From Candidatus Flexifilum affinis (GTDB lineage Bacteria > Chloroflexota > Anaerolineae > Aggregatilineales > Phototrophicaceae): a stretch of 64,000 nucleotides of DNA. The notes under the pieces are model-generated. The model searched no databases. It had not been told where the DNA came from and was given only the letters and a program-made list of their open reading frames with translations. The number at the start of each line of letters is the position of its first letter. The first letter of the stretch is position 1. The position numbers and the translations under genes were made by a program. The DNA lies in the NCBI GenBank assembly GCA_016713325.1, contig JADJPJ010000010.1, positions 142,683 through 206,682 on the forward strand, read 5' to 3'. Positions 36,683-46,755 of the stretch are shown here, one piece after another.

Positions 36683-37737
36683 GCTGATTTCCTCACCCGT
36701 TTCCACACGTTGACAAAGGGTCGTCTGAATTCTTCGGACTGAAGCAGCAGGAGCGCAAGGATCACGAGCGCCTGGACGATCAGGTTAAAGGTCGGCGGCA
36801 GCCCGCTGACGAAGATGCCGGTCTGGATGCTCTGGATGATCAGCGCGCCGACTACGCTCAGCGCCAGGTGGAAGCGCCCGCCGCTCAGCAGCGTGCCGCC
36901 GATGACCACCGCCAGAATCGCGTCCATCTCCAGCCACAACCCGGCGTTGTTGGCGTCCGCGCCTTTGATATCGGTGGTGATGATCAGCCCGGCGATGGCG
37001 GCACACACGCCGGAGACCACGTAGACCATCAGCGTGATCAGCCGGGCGTTGATGCCGGCGTAGAAGCTGGCGCGGGCGTTGGCGCCGACCGACTCGATCA
37101 GCAGGCCCAGCGCCGTCCGCCGGATCAGCACCCAGACGATGATGAACACAATCGCTGTCAGGATGATGGCGAAGGGGATGCCGAACAGCGTACCTTTGCC
37201 GATGAATTCCAGCGTCGGGTTGTTGAAGACGGCGATCTGCCCCTCGGTGATCAGCTGGGCGATGCCGCGACCGACCACCATCAGGATCAGCGTGGCGATG
37301 AACGGCTGAATATCGAGCAGGGCGACCAGGATGCCGTTCCACAGCCCGCACAGGATGCCCGCGCCTATGCTGATCAGCATCACCAGGTAGGGCGAGAGGG
37401 TGGTGGTCTTGATCAGGACGGCGGCGACGGCCCCGCAAATGGCGATGACCGCCCCGACCGACAGGTCGATACCCTTGGTCGCGATCACCAGGGTCATGCC
37501 GATGGCCAGCAGCACGGTTGGCGCGCCGCGGTTGAAGATGTCGATGATACTGCCCAGCATGCGCCCCTCGACCACCCGGATCGAGAAGAAGGTGGGCGAT
37601 ATCAGCCAGTTCACGAGCAGGATCACGATGAATGCCAGGAGCGGAAACAGCGCCCGGCGGTTCCCGGTGATCCAGTGGGGAAGTCTGAAGGTGGAAGAGG
37701 AAGCAGGCAGCCTGGATGGTGCTTTCGTCTCGGTCAT
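36679..37737 (-). CDS. ytfT: Sugar ABC transporter permease, YtfT type
   Basis: A 352-residue permease of the RbsC/YtfT family with the ATGA overlap to the yjfF-like gene. Signatures seen are GIDLSVGAV (about residues 90-98) and VIGGTLLSGG. The ATG at 37737 has GGAG eight bases upstream and follows the ATPase stop closely; a GTG at 37743 is possible. It pairs with the yjfF-like permease to form the translocation path. Confidence 0.85.
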   Translation of the reverse strand: MTETKAPSRLPASSSTFRLPHWITGNRRALFPLLAFIVILLVNWLISPTFFSIRVVEGRMLGSIIDIFNRGAPTVLLAIGMTLVIATKGIDLSVGAVIAICGAVAAVLIKTTTLSPYLVMLISIGAGILCGLWNGILVALLDIQPFIATLILMVVGRGIAQLITEGQIAVFNNPTLEFIGKGTLFGIPFAIILTAIVFIIVWVLIRRTALGLLIESVGANARASFYAGINARLITLMVYVVSGVCAAIAGLIITTDIKGADANNAGLWLEMDAILAVVIGGTLLSGGRFHLALSVVGALIIQSIQTGIFVSGLPPTFNLIVQALVILALLLLQSEEFRRPFVNVWKRVRKSA

Positions 37738-37739
37738 GG

Positions 37740-39254
37740 TCACTGCTCCGCAATCGCCCGCATGATGTTGTCCTCGCTGATGTCGTCGCCGGTGAGTTCG
37801 GTCAGCTTCTGACGATCCCTCAGCACGACGATGCGGTGGCTGTAGTCGACCACCTCCGCCAGTTCCGACGAAATCACCAGCAGGGCCATGCCCTGGGCGC
37901 AGAGTTCCTTGATGATGTGGATGATCTCGGCGTGCGCGCCCACGTCGATGCCGCGCGTCGGCTCGTCGAGGATCAGGAACTCCGGCCTGGAGGCCAGCCA
38001 GCGGGCGAGAATGACCTTCTGCTGATTGCCGCCAGAAAGCTCACGCACCGGCTTGCTCGAATCCGGCGTGACGATGTGCAGGGCGGCGATCATCTCCTGG
38101 GCGATCTCCTCCTGTTTCCTGGTCGGCATGGCGCGCAGCCAGCCGCGCTTGGCCTGCATGGCCAGGATGATGTTCTCCCGGACACTCAGGTCGGCGATGA
38201 CGCCCTCGACCTTGCGATCCTCCGGGCACATGCCGAAACCCTGCTGGATGGCCTGACGGGGTGAGCCGATGGCGACCTTCTGTCCGTTCACGAAAAGCGA
38301 CCCTGCGTCGCTGCGGACAACTCCGAAGACCAGCTGCGCGGTTTCGGTGCGCCCCGACCCCAGCAGCCCGGCCAGACCGACGATTTCCCCTCTGGCGACG
38401 CTCAGATCGATCGGTTGGAGCGTCCCCTTACGGGCCAGCCCCTGCGTTTGCAGGAAGGCTCCGGCAGTTTCTAGGGCGGCCTGCCGGCTGCTGCCGTTCG
38501 TCTCGGTCTCGCTCAGCAGTTCCCGTCCGAGCATCAGGGTGATCAGCTTCATCTTCGGCAGGTCGGCCGTGAGGTACTCGCCGACCCGTTCGCCGTTGCG
38601 CAGGACGGTGATGCGATCGGATATCTGATAAACCTGATCGAGGAAATGCGTGATCAGCAGGATGCCGATGCCGCGCGCCTTCAGGTTACGGATGACTTCG
38701 AACAGCATCTGCACTTCCTGGGCATCGAGGCTGGCCGTCGGCTCGTCGAGGATCAGCACCTTGGCCGACATGTCGACGCCGCGCGCGATCGCCACGATCT
38801 GCTGCACGGCGATGGAAAACGTCGACAGGGTGCGCGTCACATCGATGTCAAGGTGATAGGTCTTGAGCAGCGCCCTGGCTTTGGCATTGGCGGCGCGCAT
38901 GTCGATGAAGCCGAAGCGCATCGGCTGGCGACCCAGGAAGATGTTCTCCGCGACCGACATCGTCGGGACCAGGTTGATCTCCTGGTAGACGGTGCTGATC
39001 CCCAGCCCCTGCGCCTCGTGCGGGCTCTGCGGATCGATTGGTTTGCCTTCGAGGAGGATCTCACCCGTGTCGCGTTTGTAGACGCCGGTGATCAGCTTGA
39101 TCAGCGTGGATTTGCCGGCGCCGTTTTCGCCCAGGACGGCGTGAACTTCGCCGGGAAAGAGGTTGAAATCGACATTGGAAAGCGCCTGTACGCTCCCAAA
39201 GTGCTTGGTCAAATCTCTGGTTTGCAGTAATGGCGCGCTTTTCTGAACAGTCAT
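37740..39254 (-). CDS. ytfR: Sugar ABC transporter ATPase with two nucleotide-binding domains
   Basis: A 504-residue RbsA/YtfR-type ATPase. The first ABC domain has Walker A GENGAGKST, a degenerate signature (STFSIAVQQ) and LILDEPTASLD. The second has GLLGSGRTE in place of a normal Walker A, the signature LSGGNQQ and LILDEPTRG. This asymmetry is normal for the family. A double hairpin separates it from the upstream binding protein gene. Confidence 0.9.
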   Translation of the reverse strand: MTVQKSAPLLQTRDLTKHFGSVQALSNVDFNLFPGEVHAVLGENGAGKSTLIKLITGVYKRDTGEILLEGKPIDPQSPHEAQGLGISTVYQEINLVPTMSVAENIFLGRQPMRFGFIDMRAANAKARALLKTYHLDIDVTRTLSTFSIAVQQIVAIARGVDMSAKVLILDEPTASLDAQEVQMLFEVIRNLKARGIGILLITHFLDQVYQISDRITVLRNGERVGEYLTADLPKMKLITLMLGRELLSETETNGSSRQAALETAGAFLQTQGLARKGTLQPIDLSVARGEIVGLAGLLGSGRTETAQLVFGVVRSDAGSLFVNGQKVAIGSPRQAIQQGFGMCPEDRKVEGVIADLSVRENIILAMQAKRGWLRAMPTRKQEEIAQEMIAALHIVTPDSSKPVRELSGGNQQKVILARWLASRPEFLILDEPTRGIDVGAHAEIIHIIKELCAQGMALLVISSELAEVVDYSHRIVVLRDRQKLTELTGDDISEDNIMRAIAEQ

Positions 39255-39279
39255 ATTTTCTCCCTACAGGTGCTGTGTA

Positions 39280-39335
39280 GGGCAGACCGAGCTGTCTGCC
39301 CGTGAAAGGGCGCACGCGTTGGCGCATGCGCCCTT
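39280..39335 (-). terminator. Double hairpin between binding protein and ATPase genes
   Basis: Two inverted repeats in a 102-base gap: GGGCAGAC with GTCTGCCC (39280-39301) and AAGGGCGCA with TGCGCCCTT (39306-39335). They lie downstream of the ytfQ-like gene on the minus strand. There is no T run, so partial termination or protection of the binding-protein mRNA is more likely than full termination. Confidence 0.55.
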
Positions 39336-39356
39336 ACGGACACCGCAGTGATGAGG

Positions 39357-40328
39357 CTACTGACCGCCGCGTGCAGCGTATTCTTCGGCAGCCGTATCCG
39401 GGAAGTAGATGCCGCCCGCGACCGGGATCCAGCGCGGCAGCGTCTCGCCGTTGATGGCGGCGACAATCGCATCAAAGGCGGGGCCGCCCATGTTCGGGCT
39501 CAGTTCGACGGTGGCGTTGGCGTCGCCATCCATCATGGCCTTGAAAATGTCGGGGATGGCATCGACGGAGATGGTGAGGATATCCTCGCCGGGGTCAATG
39601 CCTGCTTCTTTCATCGCCTCGATGGCGCCGATCAGCATGTCGTCGTTGTGCGCCCACACCGCGCAAATGGTCGCGGGATCGATGGAGTTCAGGAAGCTCT
39701 CCATGACTTCTTTGCCATTGGTGCGGGTGAAGTCGCCGGACTGCGAGGCGATAATCTCCATGTCGGTGAAAAGGGCGATCACTTCGTTGAAGCCCTGCTG
39801 GCGATCCAGCGCGGCGCTTGAACCGACGGTGCCCTGAAGCTCGACGATATTGCACTTGCCGGCCGTCGCCTGCACCAGCCACGCCGCCGCCAGACGTCCT
39901 TCATGGACGAAGTCGGACGACACGCGGGTGACGAACAGCGACTCGTCGGCGGTGACGTTGCGGTCCACGACCACGACTGGAATTTCGTTATCGGCCGCTT
40001 CCTGAAGGACGTCGTCCCAACCAGTCTCGACCACGGGGGCGAGGATGATGCCGTCGACGCCCTGCGCGATGAACGAGCGCAGCGCGGCGATCTGGTTTTC
40101 CTGCTTCTGCTGTCCATCCGAGAACAGCAGGTTGATTCCACGGGCTTCCGCTTCGGCCTTCACAGCGTCGCTGAAGGCGGTGCGCCAGGCGCTTTCCGAA
40201 CCGACCTGCGCGAAACCGATGGTCAGGCCAGCCCCGGAGGTATCCTGAGCCTGCGCGACGAACAAGACGGACGTGAAGACCAGTGCAAGAATGAGAAGCA
40301 CTGTCAAGAACAGTTTGTGCGAACGCAT
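39357..40328 (-). CDS. ytfQ: Galactofuranose/ribose-type sugar-binding protein
   Basis: A 323-residue periplasmic binding protein of the RbsB superfamily, with a signal peptide ending FVAQAQ. Mature motifs IGFAQVGSES, DGQQKQENQIAALR and GVDGIILAPVVETGW are close to the YtfQ pattern (galactofuranose binding). The start ATG has AGGAGG upstream. It is the first gene of the four-gene importer, and lies divergent from the signalling cassette that starts at 40519, which suggests linked sugar sensing and uptake. Confidence 0.85.
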   Translation of the reverse strand: MRSHKLFLTVLLILALVFTSVLFVAQAQDTSGAGLTIGFAQVGSESAWRTAFSDAVKAEAEARGINLLFSDGQQKQENQIAALRSFIAQGVDGIILAPVVETGWDDVLQEAADNEIPVVVVDRNVTADESLFVTRVSSDFVHEGRLAAAWLVQATAGKCNIVELQGTVGSSAALDRQQGFNEVIALFTDMEIIASQSGDFTRTNGKEVMESFLNSIDPATICAVWAHNDDMLIGAIEAMKEAGIDPGEDILTISVDAIPDIFKAMMDGDANATVELSPNMGGPAFDAIVAAINGETLPRWIPVAGGIYFPDTAAEEYAARGGQ

Positions 40329-40518
40329 TGTGGCGTTTCCTCCTCATGAAGAAAAGTGCATGAAGCCTGATATTGGCATTTTTGGGTACCCATACTCTGA
40401 GTATATGAAGGGGCTGACAAAGGGCTCTCATCCATGAAGACGATTTATGGTTCAACTCTAGGATGATGGCTGTGTTGAGCACATGTTTTATACTCAAGGA
40501 GAAAATGAGGGACATTTG
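40329..40518. promoter_or_regulatory. Divergent intergenic region, sugar importer to sensor cassette
   Basis: This 190-base gap holds the control elements of both the ytfQ-like operon and the sensor kinase gene. I see an inverted repeat TTGAG (40475-40479) and CTCAA (40493-40497) flanking a possible -10 box TATACT, and the AGGAGG ribosome site of the minus-strand gene. No clear -35 box was found. Confidence 0.35.
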
Positions 40519-42938
40519 ATGGTTCCAAAAGTGACGCGGCGCCTGCAAACCAAGCTGATCATCGCCTTCGTCGTGGTCCTGCTGATCCCGACCGGCATCA
40601 TCAGTTTTTACAGCCTGCGCACCGCCGCCAGCACACTCATCCAGAAGATCGGCGCGGAGGAACTGAGGACGCTCGTCTCACAGGCCAACGATATCGAAAA
40701 CGCCTGATCGCCGTCAAGGAAGATCTCGTCTTTCTGAGTCTCGCCCCGCCCACCCGTCGCTACGCCACCGTCATCAACGGGTTTCCCGATCCCAATGAGG
40801 TCTACCGCGACGCCGAGGTCACCCTGCTGCGGACATTCCTCGACCGCCCAACCACCCACCAGTACCTCGACTTTCGCATCATCGATCTGGCCGGCCAGGA
40901 ACTGCTGCACGTCGATACCACCGGCGAACTGCCCTTGAGCGTCAACGACGTGAACGTCGCGGGCGAAGCGTACTTCAACCAGGCGATCGGCCTGCCCTCT
41001 ACGCAGGTATTCATCTCCGACTACGATCTGGGACGGTCGGAAGGCGTGATCGACCAGCCCTACGTCCCCATCCTCTACTATTCCGTGCCACTGGAAGTCG
41101 ATGGGGCCAACGTCGCCGTGCTGGTGGCCAAGGTCAGCCTCGAACCCCTGTTTTCGGATATCGCCTCGCGCAGCACCGCCCCGATCTACCTGGTGAACCG
41201 CGACGGTAGCTATCTGATCAATCCCGACCCGAACAGGCTCTACGGGCGCATCCTGAACACCTTCGTGACCTTCGACGGCGAGCGTTCCCGCGAGGACGTC
41301 ATCGCCATGTTCGGGAGCGATCAGGGCATCATCACCCAGTCGCCGGATCTGCCGGATACGCTGCAAGTTTACGTTCACATCCGGCCGGAAACGCAGATTT
41401 CGATCCGCTGGCTCCTCTTCCGGGCCATCCCGATCAGCGCCATCCTCGGAGAGGTGAATGACACCCAGCAGGTGGCCGTTCTGCTCTCTCTGCTCTCATT
41501 ACTCGCCGCAATTCTGGTGGCCATTCTGCTGACGCGCAGCATTGTCCGGCCGATTCGCCAACTGTCGGAGGTGGCCGACAACGTTCGGCAGGGGCGCTGG
41601 GATGTGACCGTGCCCGGTACCGGCGGACGTGACGAGATCGGGCATCTGGCCGACGCCTTCGACGGCATGCTCCGCGAACTCAAAGCTGTCTACGGCAGCC
41701 TGGAAGCACGGGTGGCCAGTCGCACCGCCGAGCTGTCCTCCGCCAACATCAAGCTGAGCGAGGCGAATCGCAAGGCCGAAGAAGCGAGCCGCGCCAAGTC
41801 GATTTTTCTCTCGAATATGAGTCACGAACTGCGCACACCGCTGAACGTGATCATCGGCTATTCTCATTCCATGGTGGTCATGCCGCAGATGTTCAACAAC
41901 GTCCCGATCCCCGAGACGTATCGTCCCTACCTGAAGCTGATCGAGGACAATGGCCATTATCTGATAGGCCTGATTAACGACATTCTGGATCTGAGCAAGA
42001 TCGAGGCCGGCAAGCTCGAAATGGCGCCGAGCGTGGTCGATCTGCCGGAGATCTTCCGGGGCGTGCTGGCGACCGCCACCGGGCTGCTGAAGGACAAGGC
42101 GCTGCAACTTCGACCGGACTATCCCGAAGATCTGCCGCTGGTCTGGGCCGACCCGATGCGCGTCCGCCAGATCATCCTGAATCTGCTGTCCAACGCCGTC
42201 AAGTTCACCAACAGCGGCAGCATCACCCTGCGCGCCAAGGTCACCGACGAGGTCTGGGTGTCTATTTCGGTCATCGACACCGGTATCGGTATTCCTGAAG
42301 ATGCGCGCTCGGTGATCTTCGACCGCTTCCGGCAGATCAGCAGCGGCAAGTTCAGTGAAATCGAGGGCACCGGGTTGGGGCTGGACATCAGCAAGCAGTT
42401 GACACAACTGCACGGCGGCGACCTGTCGGTGATGAGCGAGGTGGGCAAAGGCAGCAAGTTCACCTTCACCCTGCCGGTCGCAACCCCGGAACAGCGCGCG
42501 AGCGCCGCCTCACCGGTGCAGTCGAACGAATCGTTCACCATTTTCGACCGGAGCGGCATGCTGGATCAGGAAGTGTTCTCTATCCTGCTGGTCGAAGATG
42601 AAGTGAGCATGCGCGAACTGCTGCGCCGGGCGCTGGAAGTGGCCGGCTATATTGTGATTGATACGCATGACGGCGGGCAGGTGATGGAACTGGCGCTCGG
42701 CCTGCTGCCCAGCCTGATCATCCTGGACGTCAACCTGCCTCACGTCAGCGGTTGGGATGTGATCGCGCAGTTGAAGAGCGACCCGACGACCGCCGATATT
42801 CCCGTCATTGTCTGCACCGCTTCGCCCGATCGGGCGCGCGCGAAGACGCTGGGGGCGGCCGACTTCATCGCCAAGCCGGCGACCCCGGAACAGGTCATCG
42901 ACATCGTACGTGAGCGACTGCTGCTTGTGGAGAAATAA
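40519..42938 (+). pseudogene. Hybrid histidine kinase with sensor, HAMP and REC domains, split by a frameshift near 40701
   Basis: One protein of about 805 residues is split into two frames. The first starts at ATG 40519 (GAGGGA six bases upstream) with a membrane helix and ends at TGA 40705. Adding one C near 40701 restores DIENRLIAVKEDL, which joins the second frame running to 42938. The extracellular part (about 60-310) looks like a Cache sensor. Next come a second helix and HAMP (TRSIVRPIRQL), the phospho-His motif SNMSHELRTPLN, NLLSNAVKFTN and GTGLGLDISKQL of the ATP domain, and a REC domain with Asp in IILDVNLPHV. The GAA AAC GCC TGA context suggests a missing C. If the frameshift is an error, this is a normal kinase. 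Confidence 0.8.
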
Positions 42939-42943
42939 CGGAC

Positions 42944-43357
42944 ATGGGCTATATCTTGCTCGTTGAAGACAACAAAGACAACGCGGATATGATCATCCAT
43001 ATTCTGACGTCCGCGCATTACGAGGTACGCCATTTCACGCGCGGCCTCCTCGCCGCCAAAGAAGCGCGGCGCCAACTGCCCGACCTCATCCTGATGGATT
43101 TCAACCTGCCCGATGTCGATGGACGGACTCTGAGTTTGGTACTGACGCAGCAACTGGGGGGCAGCAGCGCCCCGCCGATCATCGCCTGCACCGCGCGCGT
43201 CGGAAGCGTCGAGGCGAAGCTGGCCGAGCGCTTTGGCTGCTCCGCCTTTCTCCGAAAGCCCTTTTCTCCGGAAGACCTGCTCACGCTGGTGGATCGCTTC
43301 ATCACCCCCCCTCTGCGGACACCGCCCGTGCGGACGCCGCCGGCGCCGAACGAATGA
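42944..43357 (+). CDS. Single-domain response regulator (REC)
   Basis: A 137-residue receiver protein: acidic pair in LLVEDNKDNAD, phospho-Asp in LILMDFNLPDVDG, and the Lys of LRKPFSPEDL. The C-terminal 15 residues are Pro-rich (TPPVRTPPAP). It begins five bases after the hybrid kinase, so it is co-expressed with it and probably receives its phosphate. There is no output domain. Confidence 0.85.
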   Translation: MGYILLVEDNKDNADMIIHILTSAHYEVRHFTRGLLAAKEARRQLPDLILMDFNLPDVDGRTLSLVLTQQLGGSSAPPIIACTARVGSVEAKLAERFGCSAFLRKPFSPEDLLTLVDRFITPPLRTPPVRTPPAPNE

Positions 43358-43479
43358 CCGTCGCGCGCTGCGGCAGACCGCAGGTGGGGGCCGCCGGTCA
43401 CCGGCAGCCGGCAGCGGGCCGCAAAAAGAATCGGGGTGTCGTCAAAAAGCGCAGTCTTAGACATGGGAAGATAGCTTAC

Positions 43480-44562
43480 ATGAAGACATTATTGGATCGA
43501 CGGACTATTTTGCAGGGGGCTGCCGCCTCCCTCGGACTCGGTGGGATGCTGCCGTTCGCCGGCCTGCTGGCGAAAATCCCGCCGCGTCAGGAAGAGGCGC
43601 GGCCGCTGCGCGCCGCAATGATGAACGATGGCCTGGTCGTGAGCTGGGGGGCGCAGGGCAAGCTGGCCGCCGAGCAGATGGGCCGCTGGCTGGGCGTGGA
43701 GATCGAGTGGTTCGACGGCAACCTCGACCTCAACCAGCAGCGCGCCAACATGCGAACCATCGCCGATGGCGACTGGGATTTCGTCGCCGTACAGCCGGGC
43801 AGCATCGGCACGCTGGTCGAATCGACCGAGAAGCTGACCCGGCGCGGCATCCCGGTGGTCGACATGGACACCCTGATCGCCCCGTTCCCCCTTCTTCGGG
43901 ATATCGGCATCCTCACCTTCATCACCCCCGACAACGTCCTGATGGCCGAGAGCGTCGTCCAGGCGCTGGTCGACAAAATGGGCGGCGAGGGCAAGATCGC
44001 CCATACCTGGGGCCGCCAGGGTCACACCGGCGCGCAGGGCCGGGCGCAGGGCTTCTACAATATCATCCAGCACTACCCGAATATCGAAGTGGTGGACGAC
44101 CAGCCGGGCGACTGGAACGTCGAAATGACGACCGAGATCTGGGAGGTACTGCTGAATCGCCATCCTGATCTGAAGGCCGGTTTCCTGCATAATGATGATA
44201 TGGCGCTGGCGGCGCGGCGCGTCGTCGAGCGCCACGGGATGCAGGATCAGGTGATTCTGGGCGGCGTGGATGCCATGATCCCGGCGATTCAGGCGGTGGG
44301 CGAAGGCCGGCTGCTGGCGACCGCGCGCAACTCGTCACCGCGCGTGCATGGCTGGGCGGTTCTGGCGGGCTACTACGCCGCGACCATGGGCATCGAACAG
44401 GCGAGACTGGACATCCCCCCGATGATTGTCGCCGATGGCACGCTGATCACGCTCGATATTCAGAGCGATCCCGAACTCGTCAATGAACCCTGGAAAATAC
44501 GCGGTTATGGGCGAAACAATCTCGATTCGTTTATTTGGGCGGAGCAGCAGCTCGTTTTCTGA
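43480..44562 (+). CDS. Periplasmic sugar-binding (RbsB-like) protein
   Basis: A 360-residue exported binding protein of the periplasmic-binding-protein-like I superfamily. The N-terminus has paired arginines (DRRTILQGAAASLG), consistent with Tat or Sec export. Motifs include a ligand-site stretch FDGNLDLNQQRANM and GFLHNDDMALAARR. Its 3' end overlaps the following histidine kinase gene by 56 bases, so it probably serves as a ligand-presenting partner of that kinase rather than of an importer. The start ATG at 43480 follows GGGAAG; no permease or ATPase genes follow. Confidence 0.8.
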   Translation: MKTLLDRRTILQGAAASLGLGGMLPFAGLLAKIPPRQEEARPLRAAMMNDGLVVSWGAQGKLAAEQMGRWLGVEIEWFDGNLDLNQQRANMRTIADGDWDFVAVQPGSIGTLVESTEKLTRRGIPVVDMDTLIAPFPLLRDIGILTFITPDNVLMAESVVQALVDKMGGEGKIAHTWGRQGHTGAQGRAQGFYNIIQHYPNIEVVDDQPGDWNVEMTTEIWEVLLNRHPDLKAGFLHNDDMALAARRVVERHGMQDQVILGGVDAMIPAIQAVGEGRLLATARNSSPRVHGWAVLAGYYAATMGIEQARLDIPPMIVADGTLITLDIQSDPELVNEPWKIRGYGRNNLDSFIWAEQQLVF

Positions 44563-46009
44563 TCGACTGCCGCTCGGCCCCCGGTTTCTCCTGCTGGGGC
44601 TGATGGCTCTGGTGCTGGCGGCGCTGCTCATCCTCCAGGGGCAGTTCCAGGCGGCCTTGCGCCCGGTCGAAGCGGCGGTCCGGCAGGCCGGGGCGGTCGG
44701 CGATCTGGCCTGGGAGGTTGTCGCGGCCCGGCTGAGCGCCGAACGGTTCCTGGGCTCGGGGGCGCTCGACGACTATCGCGCCGGTGAAGCGGCCCTCAAT
44801 GCGCTGGTGGAACGCCTCGACGCCGCGCCTCTGACTTCGCCTGCCCTCAACTACCTCCTCGTGCAGAATCTGGTCACGGCCGGCGTCGACTATGCCGGCG
44901 CCTTTCGCGCCCTGGGCGGTGGGCTTCACGGCGATGCGGATGGCCCGGCCGAGGCGCAGATCGCCATGCGCCAGAGCCTGGATTCGGCGACCCGGCTGTT
45001 GGATGCCGAAAACGCGGCGCTGTTCAACCAGAGTCTGGCCGGGGTCGAGGAATCGCTGCAATCGCTTGCCGGGACGATGCAGGCGCTGATCCTGCTGGTG
45101 CTGGCGCTGCTGATCGTTGGCTTTGCCCTGAGCACGGTCCTGGTGGTGTCCACCGGAAGACGCACGACCGCCTCGCTGCGGGGAATCGGTCAGGCCGCCA
45201 ACGAGCTGACGATGGGCAACTTTGGCGCGCGCATCGACCTGGTCGGCGAGCGCGATCCGGCCATCCGTCAGCTTGCCCTGGCCTTCAACCGCATGGCCGA
45301 GAACCTCGCGCTGGCTATGAAATCGGAGACAGCGGCCAACGAGCAGAACCGGGTGCACCTGCTCAAGTTGGCCCGTCAGGAGCGCGTGACCGCCATCCTC
45401 GAAGAACGGCAGCGGATCGCCCGCGAGCTGCATGACAGCGTCAAGCAGCAGTTGTTCAGCATTACCCTGTCGGCGGGCGCAGTGCAGAATCTGCTGACTG
45501 AGGCCCCGGAGCAGGTCAAACTTCACCTGGAACACATCAAACAGGCGGGGCACTATGCCCAGTCGGAAATGACCGCCCTCGTTCAGGAACTGGCGCCGGT
45601 GCCCTTGCAGGACAAGCGCCTGGAAGATGCTCTGCTCGATTACCTGAATCCGCTGTGCGAAGCGCACCGGCTGAAGCTCCTGTGGCGCGTCGAGGGCACG
45701 AACACGCTGACCATCGCCCAGGAACACGCCCTGTTTCGCGCGGTGCAGGAAGCCGTCGCCAACGTCGTCCGGCACAGCGGCGCCTCGATCCTGCGCGTGT
45801 CCCTGACGTTTGGATTGCTGACCCATGTCATTGTCGACGACAATGGTCAGGGCTTCGTCGCCGATGCCGTGCCGCCCACCTCGACCGGCCTGTCGATGAT
45901 GCGAACCCGGCTGCGGCGGGTGGGCGGTCGATACGAATTGCAGACGGCCCCTGGGGAAGGGACCCGCCTGTCCATCATGCTGGATTTACGTCGAAAAGGA
46001 CTGTTATGA
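44507..46009 (+). CDS. NarL-type sensor histidine kinase
   Basis: A kinase of about 500 residues. It has a first helix near residues 25-47, a periplasmic part of about 130 residues, a second helix around 190-210 and HAMP (NELTMGNFGARIDL). The HisKA_3 motif is ERQRIARELHDSVKQ, and the ATP domain shows VQEAVANVVRHSGA and DDNGQGF. The start is uncertain: ATG 44507 overlaps the binding-protein gene, and no strong ribosome site is seen. It overlaps the regulator gene (ATGA). With the binding protein upstream and the LuxR regulator downstream it forms a three-gene signalling unit. Confidence 0.85.
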   Translation: MGETISIRLFGRSSSSFSDRLPLGPRFLLLGLMALVLAALLILQGQFQAALRPVEAAVRQAGAVGDLAWEVVAARLSAERFLGSGALDDYRAGEAALNALVERLDAAPLTSPALNYLLVQNLVTAGVDYAGAFRALGGGLHGDADGPAEAQIAMRQSLDSATRLLDAENAALFNQSLAGVEESLQSLAGTMQALILLVLALLIVGFALSTVLVVSTGRRTTASLRGIGQAANELTMGNFGARIDLVGERDPAIRQLALAFNRMAENLALAMKSETAANEQNRVHLLKLARQERVTAILEERQRIARELHDSVKQQLFSITLSAGAVQNLLTEAPEQVKLHLEHIKQAGHYAQSEMTALVQELAPVPLQDKRLEDALLDYLNPLCEAHRLKLLWRVEGTNTLTIAQEHALFRAVQEAVANVVRHSGASILRVSLTFGLLTHVIVDDNGQGFVADAVPPTSTGLSMMRTRLRRVGGRYELQTAPGEGTRLSIMLDLRRKGLL

Positions 46010-46668
46010 GCGAGTGTGAGACCTCAACCATTCGGGTCCTGATCGTGGACGATCACGGGATGGTGCGCTTTGGCCTTCGGGGCTACATCGAGACGATGCC
46101 CTGCCTGAAGGTGGTGGGCGAGGCCGGCAGCGGCGAGGAAGCGCTGCAAGTGCTGGAGACCACCGAGGCCGACATCATCCTGATGGATCTGGTCCTGCCG
46201 GGCATGAGCGGCGCCGACGCCACCCGCCTCATCGCCGAGCGCTACCCGGCCGTGCGCGTCATCATCATGACCAGCTTCATCGACAGCGCCCATGTGCTCC
46301 CCGCCATCCGCGCCGGGGCCGCCGGCTATCTGCTGAAGGATATCCTGCCCGACGATCTGGCGAAGGCAATGGTCGCCATCTACAAGGGCCAGTCGGTCAT
46401 GCATCCCAAGGTGATCGCGCAGATCGCCGCTAACCTGGCCCCCGCCAATCAGAGTGAGATCGATCTGGTCAACTCTCTCAGCGAACGCGAGCTGGACGTG
46501 CTGCGCCTGCTGACGCGTGGGCTGCAAAATCACGAGATCGCCGTCGAGCTTTCGGTGAGCGAAAATACCGTCCGCACCCACGTCAGCAACCTGCTGACCA
46601 AGCTCGACCTGCGCGATCGGACCCAGGCCGCGCTGTTTGGCGTGCGATTTTTCGATTACATCGCTTAG
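46006..46668 (+). CDS. LuxR-family response regulator
   Basis: A 220-residue two-domain regulator. The REC domain has Asp pair VDDHGMV, phospho-Asp in IILMDLVLPGMSG and KDILPDDL; the HTH domain has SERELDVLRLLTRG, ELSVSENTVRTHVSNLL. It overlaps its cognate kinase by four bases (AAAGGA ribosome site) and ends a cassette. Its target is not seen; the ytfQ-like operon nearby is a candidate. Confidence 0.9.
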   Translation: MSECETSTIRVLIVDDHGMVRFGLRGYIETMPCLKVVGEAGSGEEALQVLETTEADIILMDLVLPGMSGADATRLIAERYPAVRVIIMTSFIDSAHVLPAIRAGAAGYLLKDILPDDLAKAMVAIYKGQSVMHPKVIAQIAANLAPANQSEIDLVNSLSERELDVLRLLTRGLQNHEIAVELSVSENTVRTHVSNLLTKLDLRDRTQAALFGVRFFDYIA

Positions 46669-46716
46669 TGGCGCCCGATCTGTGGAATGGAACAGGCTCA
46701 CCCTGAGTGGACAGGA

Positions 46717-46755
46717 AAAAGAGGCCCTGACAGACTTTCTGTCAGGGCCTCTTTT
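46717..46755 (+). terminator. Terminator after the LuxR-type regulator gene
   Basis: A 17-bp inverted repeat with GAGGCCCTGACAG and CTGTCAGGGCCTC cores, flanked by A and T runs, and a 5-base loop. On the plus strand it is followed by TTTTCTTGCG. It ends the signalling cassette and could also act on the convergent aminopeptidase transcript. Confidence 0.9.
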
